Below are positions 17,546 to 28,172 of a stretch of 64,000 nt of DNA, in pieces; position 1 is the stretch's first letter, and each line of letters begins with the position of its first letter. The notes beneath the pieces were generated by a model. That model worked only from the letters and a program-made list of their open reading frames with translations. It was not told where the DNA came from and did no database searches. This DNA comes from Caenimonas soli (GTDB lineage Bacteria > Pseudomonadota > Gammaproteobacteria > Burkholderiales > Burkholderiaceae_C). The position numbers and the translations under genes are program-made. Location: contig NZ_JABJVV010000001.1 of the NCBI RefSeq assembly GCF_013155545.1, positions 372,001 through 436,000 of the forward strand, read 5' to 3'.

Positions 17546-18340
17546 ATGAGAAAAACAGACCCGGGCGCGCCGGTGACTCCCACGATCCAAGTGATCGAAC
17601 GCATGTTCTCGCTGATCGACGTACTGGCTTCACGCGAGGAAGCCGTGTCGCTCAAAGAGATCAGCGAAAAGACCGGCCTGCACCCTTCCACCACCCATCG
17701 CATCCTGAACGACCTGGCCACCGGCCGGTTCGTTGATCGGCCCGAGGCGGGCAGCTACCGCCTGGGCATGCGCCTGCTGGAACTGGGCAACTTGGTCAAG
17801 GGCCGGTTGAACGTGCGCGATGCAGCGCTGACACCCATGCGCGAGCTGCACAAGCTGATCCAGCAGCCCGTCAACCTGAGTATGCGCCAGGGGGACGAGA
17901 TCGTCTACATCGAGCGCGCCTACAGCGAGCGTTCGGGCATGCAGGTGGTCCGGGCCATCGGAGGACGGGCGCCTTTGCACCTGACTTCCACCGGCAAGCT
18001 GTTCCTGGCTGCCGACGATCCGCAGCGGGTGCGAGCCTACGCCACGCGCACCGGGCTGGCGGGACACACCAAGAACAGCATCACCCAGCTGCCTGTGCTG
18101 GAGCGCGAACTGGCCAAGGCGCGCCAGTACGGCATTGCACGCGATAACGAGGAGTTGGAATTGGGCGTGCGCTGCATGGCCGCCGGAATCTATGACGACC
18201 AGAGCAAGCTGATCGCGGGCTTGTCGATTTCAGCGCCGGCCGACCGGCTGGACGAAGGTTGGTTGAACAAGCTTCAAGCCACGGCCAACGAGATCTCGTC
18301 GGCGCTGGGGCACAAGGCCCCGAGCGTCAGAGCCGCGTAA
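17546..18340 (+). CDS. IclR-family transcriptional regulator
   Basis: 264 residues. N-terminal winged helix (residues about 12-75) with ISEKTGLHPSTTHRILNDL as recognition region, then the IclR effector-binding domain with GRAPLHLTSTGKLFLA and GIARDNEELELGVRCMAAGI. Members repress or activate small catabolic operons and bind aromatic or short-chain acids. It starts 24 bp after bpt and ends 4 bp from the convergent D-Ala-D-Ala endopeptidase gene, so no obvious target operon is adjacent; its ligand is unknown. Confidence 0.9.
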   Translation: MRKTDPGAPVTPTIQVIERMFSLIDVLASREEAVSLKEISEKTGLHPSTTHRILNDLATGRFVDRPEAGSYRLGMRLLELGNLVKGRLNVRDAALTPMRELHKLIQQPVNLSMRQGDEIVYIERAYSERSGMQVVRAIGGRAPLHLTSTGKLFLAADDPQRVRAYATRTGLAGHTKNSITQLPVLERELAKARQYGIARDNEELELGVRCMAAGIYDDQSKLIAGLSISAPADRLDEGWLNKLQATANEISSALGHKAPSVRAA

Positions 18341-18344
18341 CGGC

Positions 18345-19394
18345 CTAGCTGTTGACCTGGCGCACCACCGTCGTGCCCGAGGGGCCGACGTTGGGATTGG
18401 CTTCCATCCATTTGCGCACGCGCTCGGCATCGCCAAGGCGGCTGAGCTTGCCGGCGGAATCGAGGAACACCATGATGAGCTTGCGCCCGGCGACCTTGGC
18501 CTGCATCACCAGGCATTGGCCGGCTTCCGAGATATAGCCCGTTTTCTGCAGGCCGATGTCCCAGCCGGGGTTCTTCACGAGCCGGTTGGTGTTGTTGTAT
18601 TGCAGCGTTTGTTTGCCCACCGCGACCTGGTGGCCGGGCGAGGTGGAGAACTCACGCAGCATCGGATCGTTGTACGCGGTATTGACCAGCAGGGCCAGAT
18701 CGTGAGCGCTCGACTGGTTGCGGCTGGACAGGCCCGTCGGTTCGACGTAGCGGGTATCCTTCATGCCCAGTATCTTGGCCTTGGCGTTCATCAGCGACAC
18801 GAAAGCGTCCATGCCACCCGGGTAGGTGCGACCCAGCGCGTTGGCAGCGCGGTTTTCGCTGGACATCAGGGCAAGGTGCAGCAACTCGCCGCGGGTCAGC
18901 ATCGCGCCAACTCTCAGGCGCGAACGGCTGCCCTTTTCGGTATCGACGTCGTCCTGGGTGATGGTGATCATCTCGTCCATCGACAGCTTGGCTTCGCTGA
19001 CGAGCAGGCCGGTCATGAGCTTGGTGAGCGAGGCAATCGGCAGTACGGCCGAGTCGTTCTTGCTGAACAGCACTTCACGGGTGTCCTGGTCGATCACCAG
19101 GGCCACGCTGGACTTGAGGTCCAGCTGGTCCTGTACCGAATGCAGGCCGGCAAGCTGGCCATAAGACGGACGGGCCGGGACAGCGGCCACGTGGACCACG
19201 GACCGGCGCTTGCCCGCGGCAAAAGACCGGACCACGCGCTTGTGCTCGACTGCGGATTTCTTGGCCACGGTGCTCTTGCGGGGAGCGGCATCGGCAGCCG
19301 AAGGCGCCAGCCCTATGACCAGGGCGGCCAGGGCACAGGATTTCAGGAAGCCATTGAAGGTGAGGCTCATCGCAGACGAGGCTTTCAGATACAT
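18345..19394 (-). CDS. pbpG: D-alanyl-D-alanine endopeptidase, PBP7 type
   Basis: Periplasmic serine peptidase that cuts peptidoglycan cross-links. About 349 residues. The three active-site motifs of the family are present: SLTK (in IASLTKLMTG), S-x-N (SSENRA) and KTG (QKTGYIS). The ATG at 19392-19394 is preferred because GGGAG lies 6 bases upstream and it precedes the signal peptide ending LAPSAADA; a TTG seven codons earlier is the alternative. A long lysine/arginine-rich linker (about 40-80) precedes the catalytic domain. Convergent with the IclR gene. Confidence 0.88.
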   Translation of the reverse strand: MYLKASSAMSLTFNGFLKSCALAALVIGLAPSAADAAPRKSTVAKKSAVEHKRVVRSFAAGKRRSVVHVAAVPARPSYGQLAGLHSVQDQLDLKSSVALVIDQDTREVLFSKNDSAVLPIASLTKLMTGLLVSEAKLSMDEMITITQDDVDTEKGSRSRLRVGAMLTRGELLHLALMSSENRAANALGRTYPGGMDAFVSLMNAKAKILGMKDTRYVEPTGLSSRNQSSAHDLALLVNTAYNDPMLREFSTSPGHQVAVGKQTLQYNNTNRLVKNPGWDIGLQKTGYISEAGQCLVMQAKVAGRKLIMVFLDSAGKLSRLGDAERVRKWMEANPNVGPSGTTVVRQVNS

Positions 19395-19446
19395 CAAGTA
19401 CTCCCAATAACGCAACTACAACGCCCGAAGTTTACCTCAAGACGAA

Positions 19447-19480
19447 AAAGTTACGCAAGATCAATGACTTATGTAACTTT
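19447..19480. promoter_or_regulatory. 34-bp palindrome upstream of pbpG
   Basis: AAAGTTAC (19447-19454) and GTAACTTT (19473-19480) are perfect inverted repeats with a second symmetric pair, AAG and CTT, inside. A TATAAT hexamer reading towards pbpG lies just upstream (19498-19503 on the minus strand). The dyad could be an operator or an RNA hairpin in the leader. Confidence 0.4.
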
Positions 19481-19513
19481 CCTAATTCAGCAGGTAAATT
19501 ATAGGGAAACCCC

Positions 19514-21052
19514 TCAACCTTGTGCGGCCACTCGGTCAGCTTTACTTTGTAACTTGTTGAGAGCGCTGAGGTATGCCTTGGCGGAAGCCACCACGATGTC
19601 GGGGTCCGCGCCCACCCCATTCACCACCCTGCCCGAGTTCTGAAGGCGCACGGTGACCTCTCCCTGGCTCTCGGTCGATCCGCTGATGGCGTTGACCGAG
19701 TACAGCACCATTTCGGCCCCGCTCTTGACGTGCGATTCGATGGCCTTCAGGGATGCGTCCACCGGCCCGTTGCCGTCGGACTCGCCGCGCACCTCCTTGC
19801 CGTCGACCGTGAAAACGACCGCCGCGTGCGGCCGTTCGCCGGTTTCGCTGTGCTGCGACAACGAGACGAAGTGGTACTGCTCGTTGTCGTGGGAGACGCT
19901 TTCGTCGCTCACCAGGGCCAGGATGTCCTCGTCGAAGATGTCGCTCTTGCGGTCCGCCAGCTCCTTGAAGCGGGCGAAAGCCGTGTTGACATCGGCCTCG
20001 CTGTCGAGCGCAACGCCCAGGTCCTGCAGGCGCTGCTTGAAGGCGTTGCGGCCCGACAGCTTGCCCAGCACGATCTTGTTGGCGCTCCAGCCCACGTCCT
20101 CGGCACGCATGATCTCGTAGGTATCGCGGGCCTTGAGCACGCCGTCCTGGTGAATGCCGCTGGCATGCGCGAACGCGTTGGCGCCGACCACGGCCTTGTT
20201 GGGCTGAACGACGAAGCCGGTGGTCTGGCTCACCATGCGGCTGGCCGCGACGATGTGCTTGGTGTCGATGCCCATTTCCAGGCCGAAGTAGTCCTTGCGG
20301 GTCTTCACGGCCATCACGACTTCTTCCAGTGAGCAGTTGCCGGCCCGCTCGCCCAGGCCGTTGATGGTGCATTCGACCTGGCGCGCCCCGCCGATCTTCA
20401 CCCCCGCCAGCGAGTTGGCCACCGCCATGCCCAGGTCGTTATGGCAGTGCACCGACCAGATCGCCTTGTCGGAGTTGGGGATGCGCTCGCGCAGCGTCTT
20501 GATGAAGATGCCGTAGAGCTCCGGCACGGCGTAGCCCACGGTGTCGGGCACGTTGATGGTGGTGGCGCCTTCGGCGATCACGGTCTCCAGCACCTTGCAG
20601 AGAAAGTCCATCTCGCTGCGGTAGCCGTCCTCGGGCGAGAACTCGATGTCCGCGCACAGGTTGCGGGCGAAGCGCACCGATTGCTTGGCCTGCTCCAGCA
20701 CCTGATCGGGCGTCATCCGCAGCTTCTTTTCCATGTGGAGCGGCGACGTCGCGATGAACGTGTGGATGCGCGCCCGCTCCGCGCCCTTGAGCGCCTCCGC
20801 GGCGCGGGAGATGTCCCGGTCATTGGCGCGCGACAGCGAGCAGATGGTGGATTCCCTGATCGCGGCGGCGATCGCCTTCACGGCTTCGAAATCGCCGTTG
20901 GAACTGGCGGCGAAGCCCGCCTCGATGACGTCGACCTTCAGGCGCTCGAGCTGGCGGGCGATGCGCAGCTTCTCGTCCTTGGTCATGGAGGCGCCGGGCG
21001 ACTGCTCGCCGTCCCGCAAGGTCGTGTCGAAAATGATCAGTTTGTCTGCCAT
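19514..21052 (-). CDS. leuA: 2-isopropylmalate synthase, short bacterial type
   Basis: First committed step of leucine synthesis: acetyl-CoA plus 2-oxoisovalerate. 512 residues. N-terminal TIM barrel with the catalytic [18 protein letters not shown] (residues 6-23) and metal-binding [15 protein letters not shown]; the C-terminal regulatory domain (about 390-505) includes [23 protein letters not shown]. It overlaps the end of the long-type synthase gene upstream by 16 bp and lies last in the leu operon. Both enzymes keep their catalytic motifs, so this is not a decaying copy. Citramalate synthase is a less likely alternative. Confidence 0.9.
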   Translation of the reverse strand: MADKLIIFDTTLRDGEQSPGASMTKDEKLRIARQLERLKVDVIEAGFAASSNGDFEAVKAIAAAIRESTICSLSRANDRDISRAAEALKGAERARIHTFIATSPLHMEKKLRMTPDQVLEQAKQSVRFARNLCADIEFSPEDGYRSEMDFLCKVLETVIAEGATTINVPDTVGYAVPELYGIFIKTLRERIPNSDKAIWSVHCHNDLGMAVANSLAGVKIGGARQVECTINGLGERAGNCSLEEVVMAVKTRKDYFGLEMGIDTKHIVAASRMVSQTTGFVVQPNKAVVGANAFAHASGIHQDGVLKARDTYEIMRAEDVGWSANKIVLGKLSGRNAFKQRLQDLGVALDSEADVNTAFARFKELADRKSDIFDEDILALVSDESVSHDNEQYHFVSLSQHSETGERPHAAVVFTVDGKEVRGESDGNGPVDASLKAIESHVKSGAEMVLYSVNAISGSTESQGEVTVRLQNSGRVVNGVGADPDIVVASAKAYLSALNKLQSKADRVAAQG

Positions 21053-22731
21053 GTGATTTCCTTCCTGCTTCCGGCCTGGGCCCGCTGCAGGCCCGAAACG
21101 ATGGCCTTGAGCGAGGCTGAGACGATATTCGAATCCATCCCGACCCCGAACAGCGTCCGCTCGCCGATGCGCAATTCGAGATAGGCAACGGCCTGGGCGT
21201 TCGCGCCGGAGCCGATCGCATGCTCATGGTAGTCGAGCACGCGGATGGTTTCACCCGAAGCCGCGGCCAGCGCCTCGACGAAGGCGTCGATGGGGCCGTT
21301 GCCGGCGCCCTGCACCTTCAGGCGGCGCCCCGACACCTCAACATCGGCGGCCAGACTGACGAGCTTGCCGCCCGTGCCCTGCGCCTCCTCCAGCACCTGG
21401 TGCTGCGGCGCCGGAATGCTTTTCACGCCGTATTCGCGCTCGAACAGGTCGAACAGGTCCTGTGCCGTGAGCTCCTTGCCGGTGGCGTCCATCACGGTCT
21501 GCACGACCTGGCTGAACTCGATCTGCAGGCGGCGCGGCAGTTCCAGCCCGTACTCGCTCTCCAGCAGGTAGGAGATCCCGCCCTTGCCCGACTGGCTGTT
21601 GACGCGGATCACCGCTTCGTAGCTGCGGCCCAGGTCCTTGGGATCGAGCGGCAAGTACGGCATGTCCCAGATGTCGTCTTCCTTGCGCGCGGAAAACGCC
21701 TTCTTGATCGCGTCCTGGTGCGAGCCCGAGAACGAGGTATAGACCAGGTCGCCCGCGTAGGGATGGCGCGGATGTACCGGCAGTTGGTTGCAGTGCTCCA
21801 CCGTGCGGCGGATCTCGTCGATGTCCGAGAAGTCGAGGCCGGGGTCCACGCCCTGCGAATAGAGATTCAAGGCGACGTTGACCAGGTCCAGGTTGCCGGT
21901 GCGCTCGCCGTTGCCGAACAGGCAGCCTTCCAGGCGGTCAGCGCCTGCCATGACGGCAAATTCGCCGGCGGCGGTGCCGGTACCCCGATCATTGTGCGGA
22001 TGCACGGAAAGCACGATGGAGTCGCGCCGCGCCAGGTTGCGGTGCATCCACTCGATCATGTCAGCGAAGATATTCGGCGTCGAATGCTCGACCGTCGAAG
22101 GCAGGTTGACGACACACTTGTTCTGGGGCGTGGGTTGCCAGACCTCGGTCACGGCGTCCACCACGCGCTTGGCAAACGGCAATTCCGTGCCCGAGAACAT
22201 CTCCGGCGAGTACTGGAAGGTCCAGCGTGTCTGCGGCTGCTGCGCGGCCAGCTCCTTGAACAGGCGGGCCTGGCTGGTCGCGAGTTCCACGATGCCGTCC
22301 TCATCCAGGCCCAGCACCACCTTGCGCATCACCGGGGCGGTCGCGTTGTAGAGGTGGACGATCACGCGCTTGGCGCCCTGGAGCGACTCGAAGGTGCGGC
22401 GGATCAGCGGCTCGCGGGCCTGGGTCAGGACCTGGATGGTCACGTCGTCGGGCACCAGGTCTTCGTCGATGAGCTTTCGAATGAAGTCGAATTCCGTCTG
22501 CGACGCCGAGGGGAAGCCCACCTCGATTTCCTTGAAGCCGATCTCCACCAGCGTCTTGAACATCCGCAGCTTGCGCGGAATGTCCATGGGCTCGATCAGC
22601 GCCTGGTTGCCGTCGCGCAGGTCGACGCTGCACCAGATCGGGGGGCGGCTCAACACCGTATCGGGCCAGGTGCGATCCGTGAGGCGCACCGGTGCGAAGG
22701 GGCGGTATTTGCTGGCGGGATTCTTCAACAT
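21037..22731 (-). CDS. leuA: 2-isopropylmalate synthase, long type (LeuA type 2)
   Basis: 564 residues, the type found in fungi, actinobacteria and many betaproteobacteria. It begins with the type-specific segment [17 protein letters not shown], then [20 protein letters not shown] (catalytic RDGNQ near residue 38), metal site [10 protein letters not shown], and a C-terminal regulatory domain for leucine feedback. First gene of the leu operon, behind a leader peptide and attenuator. Same reaction as the downstream short-type enzyme; the pair could differ in feedback sensitivity or substrate range, which the sequence does not show. Confidence 0.92.
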   Translation of the reverse strand: MLKNPASKYRPFAPVRLTDRTWPDTVLSRPPIWCSVDLRDGNQALIEPMDIPRKLRMFKTLVEIGFKEIEVGFPSASQTEFDFIRKLIDEDLVPDDVTIQVLTQAREPLIRRTFESLQGAKRVIVHLYNATAPVMRKVVLGLDEDGIVELATSQARLFKELAAQQPQTRWTFQYSPEMFSGTELPFAKRVVDAVTEVWQPTPQNKCVVNLPSTVEHSTPNIFADMIEWMHRNLARRDSIVLSVHPHNDRGTGTAAGEFAVMAGADRLEGCLFGNGERTGNLDLVNVALNLYSQGVDPGLDFSDIDEIRRTVEHCNQLPVHPRHPYAGDLVYTSFSGSHQDAIKKAFSARKEDDIWDMPYLPLDPKDLGRSYEAVIRVNSQSGKGGISYLLESEYGLELPRRLQIEFSQVVQTVMDATGKELTAQDLFDLFEREYGVKSIPAPQHQVLEEAQGTGGKLVSLAADVEVSGRRLKVQGAGNGPIDAFVEALAAASGETIRVLDYHEHAIGSGANAQAVAYLELRIGERTLFGVGMDSNIVSASLKAIVSGLQRAQAGSRKEITWQTN

Positions 22732-22776
22732 GGGTTTCTCTCTTAGGGTTCAGGTGAACCAGCAGCCCCAAAACAA

Positions 22777-22807
22777 AACGGCCCGCTGCTGGTGCAAACG
22801 GGCCGTT
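22777..22807 (-). terminator. Attenuator terminator of the leu operon
   Basis: On the minus strand AACGGCCCG and CGGGCCGTT form a nine-base-pair stem with a 13-base loop, followed directly by TTGTTTTGGGG. It lies between the leucine-rich leader peptide (ending at 22827) and leuA (starting at 22731), the position expected for transcription attenuation. The loop sequence CCAGCAG can pair with CTGCTGG just downstream. Confidence 0.8.
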
Positions 22808-22826
22808 GTCTGGTGATGCGCGTGCG

Positions 22827-22880
22827 CTACCGTCTCCGCCCGTGGGTGGATAGCAGTAGCGCCAGCGAAATTCTGTTCAT
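22827..22880 (-). CDS. leuL: leu operon leader peptide
   Basis: A 17-codon frame, MNRISLALLLSTHGRRR, ending in TAG 19 bp before the attenuator stem. Four of five consecutive sense positions 6-10 are Leu codons (CTG, GCG, CTA, CTG, CTA), two of them the rare CTA. Ribosome stalling there when Leu-tRNA is short would prevent the terminator from forming. The upstream Shine-Dalgarno is weak (GCAAG). Confidence 0.75.
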   Translation of the reverse strand: MNRISLALLLSTHGRRR

Positions 22881-22914
22881 GACTTGCAATGTAGCACAGT
22901 CGGCACGAGAGTGC

Positions 22915-22940
22915 CGTCCCGGCGCAGGCCGGGATCCAGG
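22915..22940. repeat. Short dispersed repeat, copy 1 (CCCGG...CCGGGATCC type)
   Basis: GTCCCGGCGCAGGCCGGGATCCAGG sits between pssA and the leu leader. It shares the CCGG-spacer-CCGGxATCCA core with copies at 23813 and 25515. A separate GGCAC-GAGA-GTGCC hairpin lies next to it. Confidence 0.65.
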
Positions 22941-22944
22941 ATTT

Positions 22945-23763
22945 CTATTTATGCAGGCCGCGCTCGTCCGGCTCATCCGTGGAAGTGCTGATGACGCTGG
23001 TAGGGTGGCCCTTGAACCTGCGCCACCCGTATACCGCGTAGCCGCTCAAGCCATAGACCACGAACAGGGCGAACAGCACGATGGGCGGGTCGATGTTGAT
23101 GACGGCGATGCCCAGGGCGATCAGCACGATCACCGCGAAGGGCACGCTTTTCTTCATCTGCACGTCCTTGAAGCTGTAGAACGGCACGTTCGTCACCATG
23201 GTCAGGCCGGCATAGAGGGCGACGGCGAACGTGGCCCAGGAGACATCTTCGCCGGTGACGCCCATGTCGTTCATCACCCAGATGAAGCCGGCGACCAGGG
23301 CGGCGGCGGCCGGCGAAGGCAGCCCCTGGAAGTAGCGCTTGTCCACCACGGCCGTGTTGACGTTGAAGCGCGCCAACCGCAGCGCAGCGCAGGCGCAATA
23401 GACGAAAGCCGCGATCCAGCCCCAGCGTCCCAGCCCCTTCAAGCCCCACACGTAAGCGATCAGCGCGGGCGCCGCGCCGAAGGAAACCATGTCGGACAGC
23501 GAATCCATCTGTTCGCCGAAGGCGCTTTGCGTGTTGGTCATGCGCGCCACCCGGCCGTCCAGGCTGTCCAGGACCATGGCGCAGAACACGCCCACGGCCG
23601 CCTGGTCGAAGCGGCCGTTCATGGCCATCACCACGGCATAGAAGCCGCCGAACAGCGCCGCCAGCGTGAACAGGTTGGGCAGGATGTAGATGCCCTTGCG
23701 GCGCTTGCGCACAACGATGCCCTCGGTGGGCGTTTGGTTTTGTGATTCGGTGCCGTCGTGCAT
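22945..23763 (-). CDS. pssA: CDP-diacylglycerol-serine O-phosphatidyltransferase
   Basis: Inner-membrane enzyme making phosphatidylserine, precursor of phosphatidylethanolamine. 272 residues with several membrane helices. The CDP-alcohol phosphotransferase signature is complete: DGRVAR, then G and the two Asp residues of GEQMDSLSD (about residues 67-92). It lies between ilvC and leuA on the same strand, a grouping seen in other betaproteobacteria, but a terminator (23786-23807) separates it from ilvC. The C-terminal polar tail is a normal cytoplasmic extension. Confidence 0.93.
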   Translation of the reverse strand: MHDGTESQNQTPTEGIVVRKRRKGIYILPNLFTLAALFGGFYAVVMAMNGRFDQAAVGVFCAMVLDSLDGRVARMTNTQSAFGEQMDSLSDMVSFGAAPALIAYVWGLKGLGRWGWIAAFVYCACAALRLARFNVNTAVVDKRYFQGLPSPAAAALVAGFIWVMNDMGVTGEDVSWATFAVALYAGLTMVTNVPFYSFKDVQMKKSVPFAVIVLIALGIAVINIDPPIVLFALFVVYGLSGYAVYGWRRFKGHPTSVISTSTDEPDERGLHK

Positions 23764-23785
23764 GCGAGGAGTTTAGGGCAAAACA

Positions 23786-23807
23786 AAGGCCGCTCGAGAG
23801 CGGCCTT
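23786..23807 (-). terminator. Terminator after ilvC
   Basis: AAGGCCGCT-CTCG-AGCGGCCTT on the minus strand, a nine-base-pair stem, followed by TGTTTTGCCC. It closes the ilvBHC transcript ahead of pssA. Confidence 0.8.
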
Positions 23808-23812
23808 GTTGC

Positions 23813-23885
23813 TTGTCATCCCGGACTCCATCCGGGATCCATGACTGCGGAAGTCCTGGATTACAGGTCAAGCCCGCAATGACAA
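23813..23885. repeat. Short dispersed repeat, copy 2, with imperfect palindromic ends
   Basis: Begins TTGTCATCCCGGACT and ends AAGCCCGCAATGACAA, so TTGTCAT and ATGACAA form inverted ends and the interior is imperfectly self-complementary. The core CCGGACTCCATCCGGGATCCA matches copies at 22915 and 25515. Sequences of this kind are common REP-like elements in Proteobacteria. Confidence 0.75.
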
Positions 23886-23889
23886 CATC

Positions 23890-25433
<1,544 letters not shown>

Positions 25434-25514
25434 GTGATGTGATTCCTCTTTTCGGTGCCCTCCCCGTCCGGCGGTAACCGGGCAGCTTGGCAGCCAATAG
25501 ATTCGTCTTAGGGA

Positions 25515-25543
25515 TTGTCTGCCGGACTTGATCCGGCATCCAC
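25515..25543. repeat. Short dispersed repeat, copy 3
   Basis: TGTCTGCCGGACTTGATCCGGCATCCACG, between the ilvB stop and ilvH. The arms GCCGG and CCGGC pair around ACTTGAT. Same core as copies at 22915 and 23813, all within intergenic gaps of one 3-kb stretch. Confidence 0.65.
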
Positions 25544-25545
25544 GT

Positions 25546-27324
25546 TTACAAGTCTTCGGACCCCAGCAGCATTTCAGTAATGCCCTTGCCCGCCTTCACC
25601 ATGGGGAAGACGTTCTCGGTCGGGTCGGTGCGGAAGTCCATGAAGACGGTGCGGTCCTTGAGCTTGCGCGCCTCGCGCAGCGCCGGTTCCACATCCTTCG
25701 GGTGCTCGATCAGCATGCCCACGTGGCCATAGGCCTCGGCCAGCTTCACGAAGTTGGGCAGCGCGTCCATGTAGCTGTGGCTGTAGCGGCCCTCGTAGTC
25801 GATTTCCTGCCACTGCCGCACCATTCCGAGGTAGCGGTTGTTCAGCGAAACGATCTTGATCGGCGTGTTGTACTGCAGGCAGGTGGAGAGTTCCTGGATG
25901 CACATCTGCACCGAGCCTTCGCCGGTGATGCAGAACACTTCGCTGTCGGGCTTGGCCAGCTTGATGCCCATGGCGTAGGGAATGCCCACGCCCATGGTGC
26001 CGAGGCCCCCCGAGTTGATCCAGCGGCGCGGCTCGTCGAAGCGGTAGTACTGCGCGGCCCACATCTGGTGCTGGCCCACATCGGACGTGACATAGGTGTC
26101 CACGTCCTTGGTCATGTTCCACAGCGTCTCGACCACGTACTGCGGCTTGATCACTTCCGTGTTCTTGCGGTCGTACTTCAGGCAATCCTTCTTGCGCCAG
26201 CCGTCGATGGTCTCCCACCAGGCGCCGAGGGCGTCCGCGTCGGGCCGGGTGGTCGACTCCTTGATCATGGCGATCAGTTCCGACAGCACGTCCTTGACGT
26301 CGCCCACGATCGGGATATCGACCTTCACGCGCTTGGAGATGCTGGAAGGGTCGATGTCGATGTGGATGATCTTGCGTTCGTTCTGGGCGAAGTGCTTGGG
26401 GTTGCCGATCACCCGGTCGTCGAAGCGCGCGCCCACGGCCAGCAGCACGTCGCAGTTCTGCATGGCGTTGTTGGCTTCGATGGTGCCGTGCATGCCGAGC
26501 ATGCCCAGGAACTTGCGGTCGCTCGCCGGATAGGCGCCCAGGCCCATCAGCGTATTGGTGCAGGGGTAGCCCAGCATGTCGACCAGGGTGCGCAGTTCCT
26601 GGGTCGCGTTGCCCAGAATCACGCCGCCGCCGGTGTAGATGTAGGGGCGCTTGGCTGCCATGAGCAGTTGCAGCGCCTTGCGGATCTGGCCGCCATGGCC
26701 CTTGCGCACCGGGTTATAGGAGCGCATTTCCACCTTGTCGGGGTAGCCGGTGTAGGCGGTCTTGTTGAAAGACACGTCCTTCGGGATGTCCACCACCACC
26801 GGGCCGGGCCGGCCGCTGCGGGCGATGTGGAAGGCCTTCTTCATGACATCGGCCAGGTTTCGCACATCCTTGACCAGGAAGTTGTGCTTGACGATGGGCC
26901 GGGTGATACCGACGGTGTCGCATTCCTGGAAGGCATCCAGGCCGATGGCGGCCACGGGCACCTGGCCGGTGATGATGACCATCGGGATGCTGTCCATGTA
27001 GGCCGTGGCGATGCCGGTCACCGCATTGGTGACGCCGGGGCCCGAGGTGACGAGCGCGACGCCTACGTCGCCGGTGGCACGGGCATAGCCGTCGGCCGCG
27101 TGCACGGCGGCCTGCTCGTGACGCACCAGCACGTGCTGGATGGTGTCCTGCTTGTAGAACGCGTCGTAGATGTGCAACACCGCGCCGCCCGGATAGCCCC
27201 AGACGAACTTGACGTTCTCGGCCTGCAGGGTCTTGACGAGGATTTCCGCGCCGCGGAGTTCTTGCGATGAATTGGTGGCCGATGCGGCCGCTGCCGAAGC
27301 GATTTCGGCTTTGGAGATTTCCAT
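25546..27324 (-). CDS. ilvB: Acetolactate synthase large (catalytic) subunit
   Basis: Thiamin-diphosphate enzyme condensing pyruvate with pyruvate or 2-oxobutyrate. 592 residues. Near residue 40 FVWGYPGGAVLHIYDAFY and the catalytic Glu in LVRHEQAAVHAADGYARAT; ThDP/metal motif ITGEGSVQMCIQELSTC with LNNRYLGMVRQWQ towards the C-terminus. The first 20 residues are Ala/Ser-rich and not part of the fold. It heads the ilvBHC operon and is divergent from the sigma factor gene, 281 bp apart. Being ThDP-dependent, it links this operon functionally to thiamin supply. Confidence 0.95.
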   Translation of the reverse strand: MEISKAEIASAAAASATNSSQELRGAEILVKTLQAENVKFVWGYPGGAVLHIYDAFYKQDTIQHVLVRHEQAAVHAADGYARATGDVGVALVTSGPGVTNAVTGIATAYMDSIPMVIITGQVPVAAIGLDAFQECDTVGITRPIVKHNFLVKDVRNLADVMKKAFHIARSGRPGPVVVDIPKDVSFNKTAYTGYPDKVEMRSYNPVRKGHGGQIRKALQLLMAAKRPYIYTGGGVILGNATQELRTLVDMLGYPCTNTLMGLGAYPASDRKFLGMLGMHGTIEANNAMQNCDVLLAVGARFDDRVIGNPKHFAQNERKIIHIDIDPSSISKRVKVDIPIVGDVKDVLSELIAMIKESTTRPDADALGAWWETIDGWRKKDCLKYDRKNTEVIKPQYVVETLWNMTKDVDTYVTSDVGQHQMWAAQYYRFDEPRRWINSGGLGTMGVGIPYAMGIKLAKPDSEVFCITGEGSVQMCIQELSTCLQYNTPIKIVSLNNRYLGMVRQWQEIDYEGRYSHSYMDALPNFVKLAEAYGHVGMLIEHPKDVEPALREARKLKDRTVFMDFRTDPTENVFPMVKAGKGITEMLLGSEDL

Positions 27325-27605
27325 GATGAACCTTTGCGATTTTCTCTAACGAAAAACCTAGGGTGCCCCTTCGCCCGCTCTTGTGAAGCTGCGTCGGGAC
27401 TTAGAACCCAAAACCATGGGCGGGCCTATCGCACCGCCGGATCAGGGCTCGTTTGCCTTTTGACTTGCAGCCGCATTATCGCACTGCAACATGGCCAATC
27501 AATCAAAAAGATCACTTCACGATGCGATAATTTGAGGCTGTCAGTACCAAAAGCCGCGCAGCCGCGCCATAAAAGACATACCTAGGCCACCTGGGCCCAG
27601 ACTCC

Positions 27606-28172
27606 TTGGCAACCGAACGAGAACTCTCCGACTTCCTCAAAAGCGTCGAAAAACGGGCTTTCAAGCGCTCGATCTATCACGTGCGCGACGAGGAGGCCGC
27701 CCTGGACATCGTGCAGGACAGCATGATGAAGCTGGCCGAGCACTACGGGGACAAGCCGCCCAACGAGCTGCCGATGCTCTTCCAGCGCATCCTGTCGAAT
27801 TGCACCCTCGACTGGTTCCGGCGGCAGAAGACCCGAAACGCACTGTTTTCGAACATGAGCGACTTCGAATCCTCCAACGACGACGGGGATTTCGACCTGC
27901 TTGAAACTTTTTCCTTCGCCGAGGGCTCTCAGCAGGCGGAGAGCGCCGAAGACACGACGCGGCGGGCGCAGATCCTGCGGGAAATAGAGTCACAGGTCCA
28001 GGAGCTGCCAGCCCGTCAACGCGAAGCCTTCCTGATGCGTTACTGGGAGGACATGGACGTGGCCGAAACGGCGGCGGCTATGGGCTGCTCGGAAGGCAGT
28101 GTCAAGACACATTGTTCGCGTGCAGTCCAGGCCCTCAGCAAGGCGCTGAGGGCAAAGGGAATACAACTATGA
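27606..28172 (+). CDS. RNA polymerase sigma factor, ECF-like sigma-70 family
   Basis: 188 residues from a TTG start; no ATG or GTG with a better site lies upstream in frame. Region 2 contains DEEAALDIVQDSMMKLAEHY and the DNA-contacting LDWFRRQKTR; region 4 contains LPARQREAFLMRYWEDMDVAETAAAMGCSEGSV, a helix-turn-helix. An acidic linker (about 88-115, rich in D, E and S) separates them. Its stop overlaps the next start (ATGA). The order sigma, DUF3619, DUF3106, RDD recurs in Comamonadaceae; the next gene may act as the anti-sigma factor. Target genes are unknown. Confidence 0.85.
   Translation: MATERELSDFLKSVEKRAFKRSIYHVRDEEAALDIVQDSMMKLAEHYGDKPPNELPMLFQRILSNCTLDWFRRQKTRNALFSNMSDFESSNDDGDFDLLETFSFAEGSQQAESAEDTTRRAQILREIESQVQELPARQREAFLMRYWEDMDVAETAAAMGCSEGSVKTHCSRAVQALSKALRAKGIQL

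Noticed and set aside
25528..27270. Long open frame on the plus strand opposite ilvB
   Set aside because: Translation is His/Val/Gly-rich without any family motif and mirrors a highly conserved gene; it is a GC-codon shadow.
27325..27480. Search for a branched-chain leader peptide and attenuator before ilvB
   Set aside because: Short frames such as MVLGSKSRRSFTRAGEGAP and MRLQVKRQTSPDPAVR exist, but neither is enriched in Ile, Val or Leu codons; a GCCCGC/GCGGGC pairing is present without a convincing attenuator layout.
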